A stretch of 64,000 nucleotides of DNA, from assembly GCF_000237085.1 (NCBI RefSeq), contig NC_016627.1, positions 4,092,118 through 4,156,117 on the forward strand. The letters are read 5' to 3'. This DNA comes from Acetivibrio clariflavus DSM 19732 (GTDB taxonomy: Bacteria > Bacillota > Clostridia > Acetivibrionales > Acetivibrionaceae). Positions 7,462 to 16,303 of the stretch are shown in pieces. The position numbers and the translations under genes are program-made. The notes under the pieces were generated by a model. It was not told where the DNA came from. It searched no databases and worked only from the letters and a program-made list of their open reading frames with translations. Within the stretch, counting starts at the first letter, position 1; each line of letters opens with the position of its first letter.

Positions 7462-10423
7462 CTACCCCCCTAAGCTGTGTATGGTAAACCTCATCACCAT
7501 ATTCATCCAATTCAAGTACATGTTCTCTTGCTGCTTCTTCAATATGTCCAAAGGCCCAATGATCAACTCCAACATCAGCAAAGGAACTCATATCAGCCTT
7601 TAAAGGCCCTCTATAAAGCATTTTGTTAATTAGCGTAACTGTCTCAGAGCGTTTTATCTTTTCATCCGGTCTATAGGTTCCGTCTTCATATCCCTCAATA
7701 ATGTTGTACCTCGTTACTTCTTCAATCAAGTTTATTGCCCAGTGTCCTTCAATATCACTGTAATGTATTTCAAACGGTCTTACCTCTTCCAATTTCAAAT
7801 ACTTGGCTATAACTACTGCAAGCTCAGCTCTTGTAATTGATTCATCAGGACGGAATGTATTATCTTCATAACCTTTGAATAATCCTGATTCCGTTACGGC
7901 TTGTATAACTCCAGCTGCCCAATGGTTCTTCGGTACATCCGAATATGCAGTTTGTACTTCCTCTTTTATCTTTAGATCCAAAAGCTTTGCAAGCATTGCG
8001 GCAACTTCCGCTCTTGTCACTTGTTTTTCGGGTCTAAAGGTTCCATCGGGGTATCCGTAAATGTATGCTCTGTGAAGTACTTCCCCGTTTTCATCCGAAC
8101 GCAGCATTATCTTTATTGTTGAGGTGTCGTCTTGTGTATTTATCCTTTGATCTTTACTTAGTATTCTTGCTGTGTTTGAAACTATGACCTCAGGCTCTTC
8201 GAAATCATTGACCAAAACTTTATATATCTTTTGTCCTTCGCCTTTAGCAGGTAAACCGGGTATTTTCCATACTATAACTCCATCTTTAACTTCTCCACCA
8301 GCACTGTCTGCAATGGATGTATAGTTCGGTATTTGTGCTGTCACTTCAAACTCGCCGACAGGAGCATCCAACATATTTCTAAATTTGATTGTATAGGTAA
8401 CGATTTGTCCTTTTGTATACGTTGACTTATCGGCTTTTATTGATACCGCAAGATCCACAGGCAATGCAACAGGTATTTCCTCTTTAGGTTCCTCAATAAT
8501 ATCATCGTTATTACCATAATCTTTATTCTTATCTGAACCTTTTCCGCCTCCGGAAGATGGTTTACTTTCACTGCCTTTTTGTAAAACTGTAAAATACCCG
8601 CTTCCCAGATTTATTATTGTTTCATTGGGCAGCTCAGCATTGTATACTACAAGGTATTGGCCACTTTTCAATGCTTTGTGGCTCCAAGACACTTCTTTGC
8701 TGTCACAGGCATCCACATCAAGGTTGATGATATCTTCAATGGTATCAACAACCTCACCGGTCGATGGATTTATAATGATAATATTCCTTTTTACTCCGGC
8801 TATATCAACATTTCCCGAATTGGTCAGTTCAATTTGAATAACAAGATCATCGGTGGGATAAATCTCTTTTGTCAGTACATTTAATGATCCGATAATACCG
8901 TATCCCGTTGTCTGGGTACCCAATATCTCAATCACTGTAAAATCCTTGCATAATTCATTTTTTCCATACACTACAGAAGTCACAGTATAACGCCCAGGTT
9001 CGTTTTGTTCAATATCCCACATACTCTTTCTGCTTTGGGTATCTCCATAAATAATCTCATCAATAGTATTCTCATTACCCCATACAACCTCACCCCTGGA
9101 GTTGGTAATAAGCGTCCTTATCGTTAAATTCCTTGCTATAGCATTAGAACTCGGATTATATACCGAATTAATAACACTGACCTTTTCTCCCGGGTAGTAT
9201 TTTATCTTATCGGTTACTACTCTATTGGTAATGTTTTTGTCAGGTATTATTTCAAAGCTCTTAATCTGAGAGGATATTAATTTGTCCTGCTCAATAAAGG
9301 TTACTCTCACATTATAAGTGCCTGCAATATAATCCTTTGTATTGCAAGTATAGTTGTGATTCAATGTTTCTTCAGGCTGCCATGTCATACCCTCATTAAG
9401 AGAGATCAGTTCAATAACATTATTGTTATCATCCACAATCTCAACTTTTCCGGTTAAAGTACACAAGTAAGATGTTAGATTTTTTGAATCAACCAATATT
9501 TCTACATCTTCTCCGGAATGATATTGCACTTTATCTGTTTCAATTTTGGTATCAAGTTTGAATTTGTTTACCTCTATCTCCACCTGGGGAAGACTGATTT
9601 CCATAAGTGTATCATTTGCATCATAATAGGTAATCTTTGCACTCTTAGCTAATTGAACAACAGTATCCGATAAAAGGTTTTCTCCTTCAAAGGTAATGTT
9701 TATGTACTTTTCCTGTCCCATTATCAGCCGGTCATAATTCCAAGTAATTACTTTGTTGCCGTAAGCGTCGGTGCTTATTGAAGACGGCACAGGTTCTATT
9801 GAATCTCCCCTTATATTCAAACCATTTTCCGGTATTGTTACTTCAACTACAATATTTCTTCCGGAAGTATCAAAGATTTTTCCGGCAATCTCCGTCATCA
9901 TATCAATAAGCTCATTAGCTGTCGGACTATATCTGTACTCGCCTCCGGTTATGTTTGCAATGTTCTTAAGAAGTCGTTCATTTACCCCTCCAAGTCCAAG
10001 GGTAAATATGGTTATTCCTTTTTCTGCTGCTGAATTTGCTTGTGCTAATGCACTGGATTCATTGCTTTCTCCGTCAGAAAGAAGCATAAAAACCCTCTGC
10101 CTGTCAGTATCATTAACCGAATCAATAAGCTGAATACCTCTAGCAATACCTGCATGTATACTTGTACCTCCGCCACTACCAAGGCTGCTTATTACCTGCT
10201 TTAAAAGTTCCTTATCGGAGGTAAGTCCTTGGCGCAATGTGGCAGAATCACTAAAGTCAATAACTGCGCAACGATCCTGCGGGAGAATTAAGTCGACAAT
10301 AATCTTTGCTGCCTCTTTTGCTTTTGTCCACGGAGTTCCACTCATACTACCGGAACGGTCTAAAATCAATACGAGGTCAATGGGGTTCCTTTCGGGAACT
10401 TCCGGCGTTCCTACTCCAAACAA
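7448..10423 (-). CDS. VWA domain protein with three SLH repeats (C-terminal part)
   Basis: Residues 15-190 are a von Willebrand A domain with a complete MIDAS (D22-x-S24-x-S26, GGGTSI, LLSDGES). Ig-like beta domains follow, then a low-complexity SKPSSGGGKGSDKNKD linker (about 615), a DUF11-like domain (about 650-770) and three SLH repeats (about 785-965) that normally bind cell-wall polysaccharide. The frame opens at TTG with no ribosome site and no signal peptide, and the codons before it (TAA AAG) are in the same frame as the upstream gene. I therefore read 10427-12031 and this frame as one 1527-codon gene interrupted by a single TAA. Likely role: surface scaffold for the toxin encoded directly downstream (inference). 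Confidence 0.8.
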   Translation of the reverse strand: MFGVGTPEVPERNPIDLVLILDRSGSMSGTPWTKAKEAAKIIVDLILPQDRCAVIDFSDSATLRQGLTSDKELLKQVISSLGSGGGTSIHAGIARGIQLIDSVNDTDRQRVFMLLSDGESNESSALAQANSAAEKGITIFTLGLGGVNERLLKNIANITGGEYRYSPTANELIDMMTEIAGKIFDTSGRNIVVEVTIPENGLNIRGDSIEPVPSSISTDAYGNKVITWNYDRLIMGQEKYINITFEGENLLSDTVVQLAKSAKITYYDANDTLMEISLPQVEIEVNKFKLDTKIETDKVQYHSGEDVEILVDSKNLTSYLCTLTGKVEIVDDNNNVIELISLNEGMTWQPEETLNHNYTCNTKDYIAGTYNVRVTFIEQDKLISSQIKSFEIIPDKNITNRVVTDKIKYYPGEKVSVINSVYNPSSNAIARNLTIRTLITNSRGEVVWGNENTIDEIIYGDTQSRKSMWDIEQNEPGRYTVTSVVYGKNELCKDFTVIEILGTQTTGYGIIGSLNVLTKEIYPTDDLVIQIELTNSGNVDIAGVKRNIIIINPSTGEVVDTIEDIINLDVDACDSKEVSWSHKALKSGQYLVVYNAELPNETIINLGSGYFTVLQKGSESKPSSGGGKGSDKNKDYGNNDDIIEEPKEEIPVALPVDLAVSIKADKSTYTKGQIVTYTIKFRNMLDAPVGEFEVTAQIPNYTSIADSAGGEVKDGVIVWKIPGLPAKGEGQKIYKVLVNDFEEPEVIVSNTARILSKDQRINTQDDTSTIKIMLRSDENGEVLHRAYIYGYPDGTFRPEKQVTRAEVAAMLAKLLDLKIKEEVQTAYSDVPKNHWAAGVIQAVTESGLFKGYEDNTFRPDESITRAELAVVIAKYLKLEEVRPFEIHYSDIEGHWAINLIEEVTRYNIIEGYEDGTYRPDEKIKRSETVTLINKMLYRGPLKADMSSFADVGVDHWAFGHIEEAAREHVLELDEYGDEVYHTQLRGVDDVE

Positions 10424-10426
10424 CTT

Positions 10427-12031
10427 TTATGAAAGTGTTACACTATCCTTTTCCGGATATAAAACCTCTTTATCAAGGCTTTGCTCTGCATCTATTCTTG
10501 TTGGAGCAGGCGGTGGCAGAACTTTGAAAACAGTTTCGCCTTCAGCAACTTTTGCTGTGCCTTCAAATATATCTGTTCTTATTGTGTATTCCTTTTCAGA
10601 TGTAATATCAGGCTCAAAACCCTTTGTTCCAATTACTTTTACCTGTTCCGATGCCTCAATTTCCACTACATCTTCATGCAAATTGATGAAACTACCGTCA
10701 GTTCCGTAGACTGAAGTAGTTACCGTAAGCCTTTTATCTACATTGGCTTCAATATAAAAAGCTGTCTCAACATTTATTGTTACGGGTTTGTTTAATGTTG
10801 TTGACTGTCTGTCAGTCCTTATAACAACATTTTTTATAATAAAAGAAGGTTCTATCGTAAATTCTTTCTCATAACTGTCAATTATTTTCCCGCTTCCGTT
10901 TTCTTTCACCTGAGCAATAACAGTGTAGACCCCGGGTTCATAGCTCATTGTATTCCAGTTTAGAATATCTCCTACCTGAGCATATAATATATTGCCATAT
11001 GGTCCCTTAATAAACTGTATCTGTTTTGCCACAGAACTGTCATACTCACTTACCGCTTCTATTTCCAATTCCTCATAGGCACCAAAGGTGTAACTTTCTA
11101 TCCTATTGTCTTTAGTTGTCTTAAACATCCTAATATCCGTTATGTCTGCATGGGGCATTTCCGTTTTCTCATTCAGCGCCCTTATTGCAAGAATTGTTAA
11201 ATAAGGGTTGTTATACCAACTTCCATTACTTTGCTGCAAATTTTGTATTACTTTATCTACAGTTAAAACAGGGTCAATCCCTACTGTTTTTATTACAGCA
11301 CGATACGCTACTAGCGTGTCGGCAAGACTCTCTTCTCCTGTTCCCCATGTTCCGTCCTCTAACTGTTTTGAGACAAGGAAATTCCCAGCTTTCTTCATTG
11401 CAGTTTCAATACTGCTTGAAGTTAGGTTCATCTTAGAAACAAATTTATTTAGACATAAAACTATCTCAGAAGTTAACATTACAGACGGTTCCCCATCGAG
11501 GACATATGACCAGCTTCCATTCTCATTTTGAACACTGATAAGATAGCTTAATCCCTTTTTTATTAATTCCGTATCGGGATTATTTTCCTCAATCAAGGAG
11601 TTTAATACAAGAACTGTATCTAAAACGTCCCCCTCAAAATCACCGGTTAATCCCCAACCTCCATCAGGTTTTTGACTTGAAGCAAGGGATGAAATTAAGT
11701 CTTTTTTTCGATTAGCTTCCTGTATAAAGGGTAATACTCTTGCAGTATAATCAATATTGTTTTTATCAATGGATTCAAGCCATTTTTGTGCTTTTTCCAG
11801 GCTTTCAGACTGTATTGATTTTTCTTTGAAATAACCTGCTATTTCAGCAGTATCCACTACAGCTGTAAGCAGTTCTTCTCCCCAAAATCCATCGGATTTC
11901 TGATTTGCCACAAGCCATTCTACAGCTTTGTCTATCCTTACTTCCATAGTTAAATCTTCTGCAGCTGCAGATGGAGTGAACAGCATAAAGACCATACAGA
12001 TAAGTAGGCAAAAAACAATTGGTTTTCTCAA
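10427..12031 (-). CDS. Secreted prenyltransferase-fold repeat protein (N-terminal part of the SLH scaffold)
   Basis: A TTG start with GGGGG upstream is followed by a signal peptide (IVFCLLICMVFMLFTPSAAA). Residues 30-300 hold alpha/alpha-toroid repeats of the squalene-cyclase/prenyltransferase type: DGFWG, DGGWG, NGSWS, DGTWG and NGSWY, spaced about 50 residues. This fold is often a binding domain in surface proteins and does not by itself imply terpene chemistry. Two Ig-like domains follow (about 310-520). The frame ends DSVTLS-TAA, and the next in-frame codons run straight into the VWA domain, so the stop is probably a lesion or a recoded stop. This is the first gene of the toxin operon. 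Confidence 0.75.
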   Translation of the reverse strand: MRKPIVFCLLICMVFMLFTPSAAAEDLTMEVRIDKAVEWLVANQKSDGFWGEELLTAVVDTAEIAGYFKEKSIQSESLEKAQKWLESIDKNNIDYTARVLPFIQEANRKKDLISSLASSQKPDGGWGLTGDFEGDVLDTVLVLNSLIEENNPDTELIKKGLSYLISVQNENGSWSYVLDGEPSVMLTSEIVLCLNKFVSKMNLTSSSIETAMKKAGNFLVSKQLEDGTWGTGEESLADTLVAYRAVIKTVGIDPVLTVDKVIQNLQQSNGSWYNNPYLTILAIRALNEKTEMPHADITDIRMFKTTKDNRIESYTFGAYEELEIEAVSEYDSSVAKQIQFIKGPYGNILYAQVGDILNWNTMSYEPGVYTVIAQVKENGSGKIIDSYEKEFTIEPSFIIKNVVIRTDRQSTTLNKPVTINVETAFYIEANVDKRLTVTTSVYGTDGSFINLHEDVVEIEASEQVKVIGTKGFEPDITSEKEYTIRTDIFEGTAKVAEGETVFKVLPPPAPTRIDAEQSLDKEVLYPEKDSVTLS

Positions 12032-12385
12032 TTCACATTCCCCCTAATAAATTCAATATTATTTACTTAATTCTTTTTATCCTTTTGTATATCTCTATTT
12101 CTTTTGTATATCTTTTTTGCATATAAAAAACAGCATTTTCTCACTTTAACCTTTATTTTATTTATCACCTCCTATTAAACATAACATTTAAATTATATAG
12201 AATTTTTTGTAATAATAGTAGTCTATTATAAATAAAAATACTTTTGTATACTTCCGTGAAATTCTAATTATTCTTTAAATTTAAAATTTTATAAATTATT
12301 GTTCTACTATAAATCAATAAAAAAGATACAAAAAGGTCCTCCTTTTGCTTTATTAATATTGAGGAAGACCTTTTATGAAAAATTC
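12032..12385. promoter_or_regulatory. Upstream region of the toxin operon
   Basis: This AT-rich, gene-free stretch must carry the promoter of the minus-strand toxin operon, but no convincing -35/-10 pair could be fixed. Two near-direct repeats of CTTTTGTATATCT lie at about 12081-12112. A hairpin at 12334-12376 closes the mgtE pseudogene side. Confidence 0.4.
12334..12376 (-). terminator. Terminator beyond the mgtE pseudogene
   Basis: Arms AAAAGGTCCTCC and GAGGAAGACCTTTT form a stem with T-rich flanks. The terminator of intact mgtE at 17682-17728 has the same position and a related sequence. Confidence 0.6.
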
Positions 12386-12860
12386 TTATCTATATCCCCA
12401 ACAAACATGTAGCTATTGAGAAATAAATAATAAATGTTACAGCATCAACAATAGTCGTTATTAACGTTCTTGCCTTAATTGCCGGGTCTACTTTGAATTT
12501 CTTTGCTACATTAGGCAGTATCCTTCCTGCAATTTTTGCTAATATAACCAAAAAAGTAAAGTGATAGTCACAGTTAAAGTTACTACAAAGTCAATTTTTT
12601 CAAGAAAATATATCTTCACAAAATTTAATGCAGATAAATCCACCCTAAACAGGACAGCCCACTTGAATATCCTCCCAAATAACCTTGAAAGCATCCTTTA
12701 AGCTTATCTCTCTCAAGGCCACAACTCTCAAATCATTAAAATTAAAAGCTAAACTTTTTATTGCCGGTCTATCTCTTCAAAAAGTCGTGCAATATCAACA
12801 ACATTCATCTCAATAAGTTCTTTTCTTACATAAGAATATTTGCCTTGCTCAATTAGTGTA
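12386..12860 (-). pseudogene. mgtE remnant with internal deletion
   Basis: The stretch 12386-12745 is recognisably the 3' end of mgtE (compare 17755-18100), and 12755-12860 matches an N-terminal part (compare 18967-19075). The middle, about 860 bp, is missing, the frame is broken (TGATAG inside 12560-12570) and the start codon is lost. Homology ends exactly where the toxin immunity-cassette repeat begins (12861). I infer a duplicated mgtE destroyed by deletion and by the arrival of the cassette. Confidence 0.75.
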
Positions 12861-12953
12861 ATCATAAATGCAAATAAATATATTGCTAGAGTCACTTTAG
12901 GTTATTTATACTTATCAGAAATAGCTTAATTCATAAAATTCTAAACATATAAA

Positions 12954-12983
12954 AACCCCGAAGCTGTATTACTACAGTCGGGG
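12954..12983 (-). terminator. Conserved cassette-end stem-loop, copy 3
   Basis: Same CCCCGA...TCGGGG hairpin as at 2874-2902 (one base differs beside the inner stem), 12 nt beyond the stop of the broken immunity gene. Confidence 0.75.
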
Positions 12984-12994
12984 TATATATCGGA

Positions 12995-13499
12995 TTATTT
13001 AAATTTTAAATCTATTAAATTAATCAATTCTTCTAAACAATAAATTTTCAATATATCATCTTTCTGTACAAATATTCTTTTGCATTTAGGACAAAAAAAC
13101 AGTCTGCGCGGTAAGTCATACGATTCATTTCTCCTTATTTTGTCGTCTATTTCATCCATTTCAAAATCATTCATACTGTAATACTCTTCCAATTCGCCTT
13201 TATTAAATTCATCCCTACAAGAACAACTTATATTATTCAGCTCTGCAGACTCAATAATGTATACATGTTTTCATAATGTATACATGTTTTCCTTCATCTC
13301 TTATGTAGTGTAATCTACCACATTTCTCGCAATTTCTAACGGCCAGAAACTCAATATTAGGATACTCCCCTTTTGGATATTTCCCTTTTGCAAATCTTAG
13401 CCTTTGGACCCAATTCTCTTTTGTATATGTCCAATAAATAACTTTATTCGGTACTATTTTGTCAGACATAACATGACCGCATTTACAAAGCATGCTCAT
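12995..13499 (-). pseudogene. Second zinc-ribbon immunity gene, broken by a 19-bp tandem duplication
   Basis: The first 69 codons match the gene at 2916-3377 (same opening, including DKIVPNKVIYWTYTKENW). A 19-bp unit containing ACATGTATACATTATG is present twice around 13255-13292; because 19 is not a multiple of three the frame ends at TGA (13251). Removing one unit restores GKHVYIIESAELNNISCSC and the remaining codons, matching the paralogue to its end. The remaining open frame restarts at 13192. The lesion looks recent because the rest is well preserved. Slippage between the two units could in principle restore the gene. Confidence 0.8.
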
Positions 13500-13581
13500 A
13501 ATAATTATCTCCTCTATATTCTTTCAGACCTAAAAATTCCGTCTTTATTTCCTTATTAGCTCTTAATGACTTTAAATGACT

Positions 13582-13746
13582 TTAAACATTATTAGCTCTT
13601 AATGACTTTAAACACCAAATCAAATCGATTAATCCATTATACTGCAAGCTAGCCAGTAATGAATTCTTGACTTTCTCATATGGATGAATCCAATCAATAA
13701 TATCACTATTTATCGTATGACCATATAACTCTTGCCTTAATTTCAC
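13582..13746 (-). CDS. Small uncharacterised protein
   Basis: A GTG-started frame of 54 residues (opening KLRQELYGHTINSDIIDW, containing YNGLIDLIWCLKSL) begins immediately after the TAG of the upstream small frame. The amino-acid composition is protein-like, but no family was recognised and the ribosome site is weak. Its place beside a stray immunity gene suggests another immunity-type or remnant gene. Confidence 0.35.
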   Translation of the reverse strand: MKLRQELYGHTINSDIIDWIHPYEKVKNSLLASLQYNGLIDLIWCLKSLRANNV

Positions 13747-13747
13747 C

Positions 13748-14053
13748 TACCTGTAAAAGGAATTATATATTTTTTCTTTTTCACTACTTAAACATCGTAT
13801 AATAACTTGGTGCATGTCCTGCGGTTTATGGCAGTCAATATAAACAAACTCCCTTTCACGTTCAAAATAGCAAACTTTATTTTTTTCCCTTTTTGTCAGG
13901 TGATTCCATGACAGATTTCAATTGCTCCAAATTGATAGGAATATTCATTGATTCTCCAATTTGCTTCACTACATCCTCTGTATGTTCGGGAAGTATCAAT
14001 GTTGCAATTAGTGACATATCATTAAACTTTTCCAATAAATGTTGATATTTCAT
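13748..14053 (-). pseudogene. Small uncharacterised gene with a poly-A frameshift
   Basis: ATG at 14053 with GGAGAG upstream opens a 58-residue frame ending at TAA 13877-13879, directly after a run of seven A. A +1 shift at that run continues as KVCYFEREREFVYIDCHK and on to TAG, about 100 residues in all, abutting the next small gene. Either a homopolymer error, a true frameshift mutation, or slippage. No family recognised. Confidence 0.45.
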
Positions 14054-14104
14054 TAGGGAAAACTCTCCATTTATATTAATTGCACAATAATACTTTTAAA
14101 CTCT

Positions 14105-15112
14105 CTACTTCTTCCATACATATGAAATTTTCTTTCTTCTTTTGTCTACATCCTTTCCCAATCGCAATAGCGGTAAATAGAACAACATAAATACCATCCA
14201 CAATTCCTGTTCATCCCTATTCTTAAATATAAGCAACATAATTACCTGATCGTATACTAATTTCATTAATATTATTCCGATACTTGAAAACAAACAAATG
14301 CATAAGAAGTAGCCTACATGTTTATAATACAGTTCCTTACAACCAGCCCAGAAAAACCTCTTTAGAACAGCTATATTGAGAGCCAAAAAGATCAAAGTAG
14401 TTTCCCATCTCCATAGAGTATATTTATATACAAAGATTAATAATATACAATAGATGAAAAAGTGAATGAATCTTTTATAAAGTGCTTCAACATCAATTTT
14501 TCTTTCATCTGGGCTGCAATAAACAGATATCATTTCTTCAATAATTTCTTCACTCATATTTTTGTATCTATTTATTATCATATTATGAAGTGCTATGATT
14601 ACTCCACTTATAGCAAAAATTATAAGATTATATATTAGAATTCGTTCTTTTACATTGTTAATAGCTACAGCAAAACAAAATGTAATAACTATTTCTACTA
14701 CCCTAAGCAAAAAAATTATCCTATACTGTGTAACATTTATTTTATTCACAGGATCAGATGTGGTAAACAGTGTCTCCATAGTCATACTGAGTATAAACAT
14801 CATAAGTAGAAATGAAAGAATAATTGCTATTTTGGGAATTAAGCTTATATTTAGCTTTCCGTAATAAAGAATTAGCATATTTCCATATAACAATATAGAT
14901 ATGTAAAATATAATGTCAAAAATCCTTCTTAATTTTAAAGTCACATTAATATAAATAACTTTGTTACTCAGATTAACGCCTCCATTTACATATAGTAAAA
15001 ACTCTTTTTTTATTGCGTCAACCCGTTCTTTTCCAATATAATAATGCCTTTCAATCCTGCATATAATTATATGAAACATCAGAAAAGATGAAAATATAAA
15101 TATGAAAGACAA
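14105..15112 (-). CDS. Multi-pass membrane protein, unknown function
   Basis: The 335-residue product has about eight strongly hydrophobic segments separated by short charged loops and a basic C-terminus (DKRRKKISYVWKK). A TTG start at 15112 lacks a clear ribosome site, so the true start may be internal. No transporter signature was recognised. It precedes no obvious partner gene. Confidence 0.6.
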   Translation of the reverse strand: MSFIFIFSSFLMFHIIICRIERHYYIGKERVDAIKKEFLLYVNGGVNLSNKVIYINVTLKLRRIFDIIFYISILLYGNMLILYYGKLNISLIPKIAIILSFLLMMFILSMTMETLFTTSDPVNKINVTQYRIIFLLRVVEIVITFCFAVAINNVKERILIYNLIIFAISGVIIALHNMIINRYKNMSEEIIEEMISVYCSPDERKIDVEALYKRFIHFFIYCILLIFVYKYTLWRWETTLIFLALNIAVLKRFFWAGCKELYYKHVGYFLCICLFSSIGIILMKLVYDQVIMLLIFKNRDEQELWMVFMLFYLPLLRLGKDVDKRRKKISYVWKK

Positions 15113-15186
15113 AAACCGTGAATAATTAAAAAACTATTGCTATTTACTGTGATAATAATTCTACGCAGCATAGAACAAATTTTCAG

Positions 15187-15624
15187 TTATATCTTCTTTA
15201 TTTGAGCGTATAAACAACTTGCATAAAATATCACAGACAATAGCAAACCTGCAGAACTTAAAGTAACACCTGCTATTGCAAGTTTGCTCTTTGATTTTTT
15301 CAATCCGGGAATTGCGTATATTATTCCTAGTATACTTGCTATTACAATTGGAAAAGCCGGTATACTTATAATCCCCATAAAAAAGCTCAAGAAAGAGCAG
15401 TTAAGCCTTTCATTTTCAGACATCTCATTCACAGACTTATTGCATACTAAAATAAATACATCACTAAATGAAGTACCCATTGAAAAAGCAAACAAAATTA
15501 AAAAACTACTTAAAATATTTATTTCTTTATATCCAATAACTAAATTCAAAAACAATACTATTGGAAATCCAATCATAAAACATTTTAACCCTGACAATAT
15601 CCTGCTCTTTATTGAAGGGCTCAT
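15187..15624 (-). CDS. Small membrane protein, DUF4190-like
   Basis: The 145-residue protein has four hydrophobic segments, and its C-terminal half (IISIPAFPIVIASILGIIYA then the AIAGVTLSSAGLLLSV stretch) resembles DUF4190 proteins, whose second pair of helices looks like this. A GAGGAGG site precedes the ATG. Function unknown. Confidence 0.65.
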   Translation of the reverse strand: MSPSIKSRILSGLKCFMIGFPIVLFLNLVIGYKEINILSSFLILFAFSMGTSFSDVFILVCNKSVNEMSENERLNCSFLSFFMGIISIPAFPIVIASILGIIYAIPGLKKSKSKLAIAGVTLSSAGLLLSVIFYASCLYAQIKKI

Positions 15625-15771
15625 ATAGAATTCCTCCTCTAATAACTGATATCCTTCAATTCATATTTCCCATAAACTCATAATAAAAGCACCCCTAGTA
15701 ACAAACTTTTTGCATATCTCAATATTTTTCACTTCGAAAATTATCAGTATTTCTGAAGAAATCAATTAACA

Positions 15772-15954
15772 CTATTTATCTTTATAATATTTAGTCCATA
15801 TAGTATCAAATATAAAATATGGTATAAAAATAGCTAAAACTCTCAAAAAGCCAGTTATATTAAACCATACCACAATAATGCAGGATATAAAAATCACCAA
15901 TGCTGATATTATAAAATACTTTATTCTCCTCTTATTTGAAAAAAATTTTTTCAT
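15772..15954 (-). CDS. Small two-helix membrane protein
   Basis: The product has 60 residues with a basic N-terminus (MKKFFSNKRRIKYF) and two hydrophobic segments. A GGAGAAACGTA site precedes ATG. No family recognised. Confidence 0.5.
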   Translation of the reverse strand: MKKFFSNKRRIKYFIISALVIFISCIIVVWFNITGFLRVLAIFIPYFIFDTIWTKYYKDK

Positions 15955-16303
15955 TACGTTTCTCCATTAAAATATATTAATTGTACTATTGTAGAACTAC
16001 AGTCAAGGCTTTAATATCAACCTTGACTGACTTTATATTTATAATAAATTATTCTCATTTTTTAATGTGATGTCTGGTAGAAATGAATCATCACATATCT
16101 ATAATTTCTTTCCTTTAAGATTTCTAATTTCAAAACTCACTCAAGCTTCTGATATTACTGGTGCAACACTTATTGACAACCAAATTAACATATTCTCCTT
16201 TTTTTGTCAAGCATTTAAGTCTGTATTAACGTTTAATTTTGGTCTAAAAACCATGCAATAATTCTATTTTCCAATGCACTTTACAATATGCCCCGTAAGA
16301 ATA
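15955..16303. other. Gene-free stretch with a hairpin
   Basis: The only structure seen is a perfect 8-bp stem (AGTCAAGG with CCTTGACT, loop of 12) at 16002-16029, which may end the DUF4139 transcript arriving from the right. The remaining sequence is AT-rich with no convincing frame. Confidence 0.5.

Larger units (their letters stand above)
12861..13505 (-). repeat. Immunity-cassette repeat, copy B
   Basis: This repeats 2743-3385 (tail, stem-loop, zinc-ribbon gene). It has no toxin next to it and abuts the mgtE remnant, so the cassette seems to move or duplicate as a unit. Confidence 0.8.

Noticed and set aside
7875-10709. Plus-strand frames of 60-156 residues across the scaffold genes
   Set aside because: They shadow the minus-strand scaffold in other frames and have no ribosome sites.
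13555-13612. Tandem repeat containing TTAGCTCTTAATGACTTTAA
   Set aside because: Two units only, AT-rich and non-coding; probably simple slippage.
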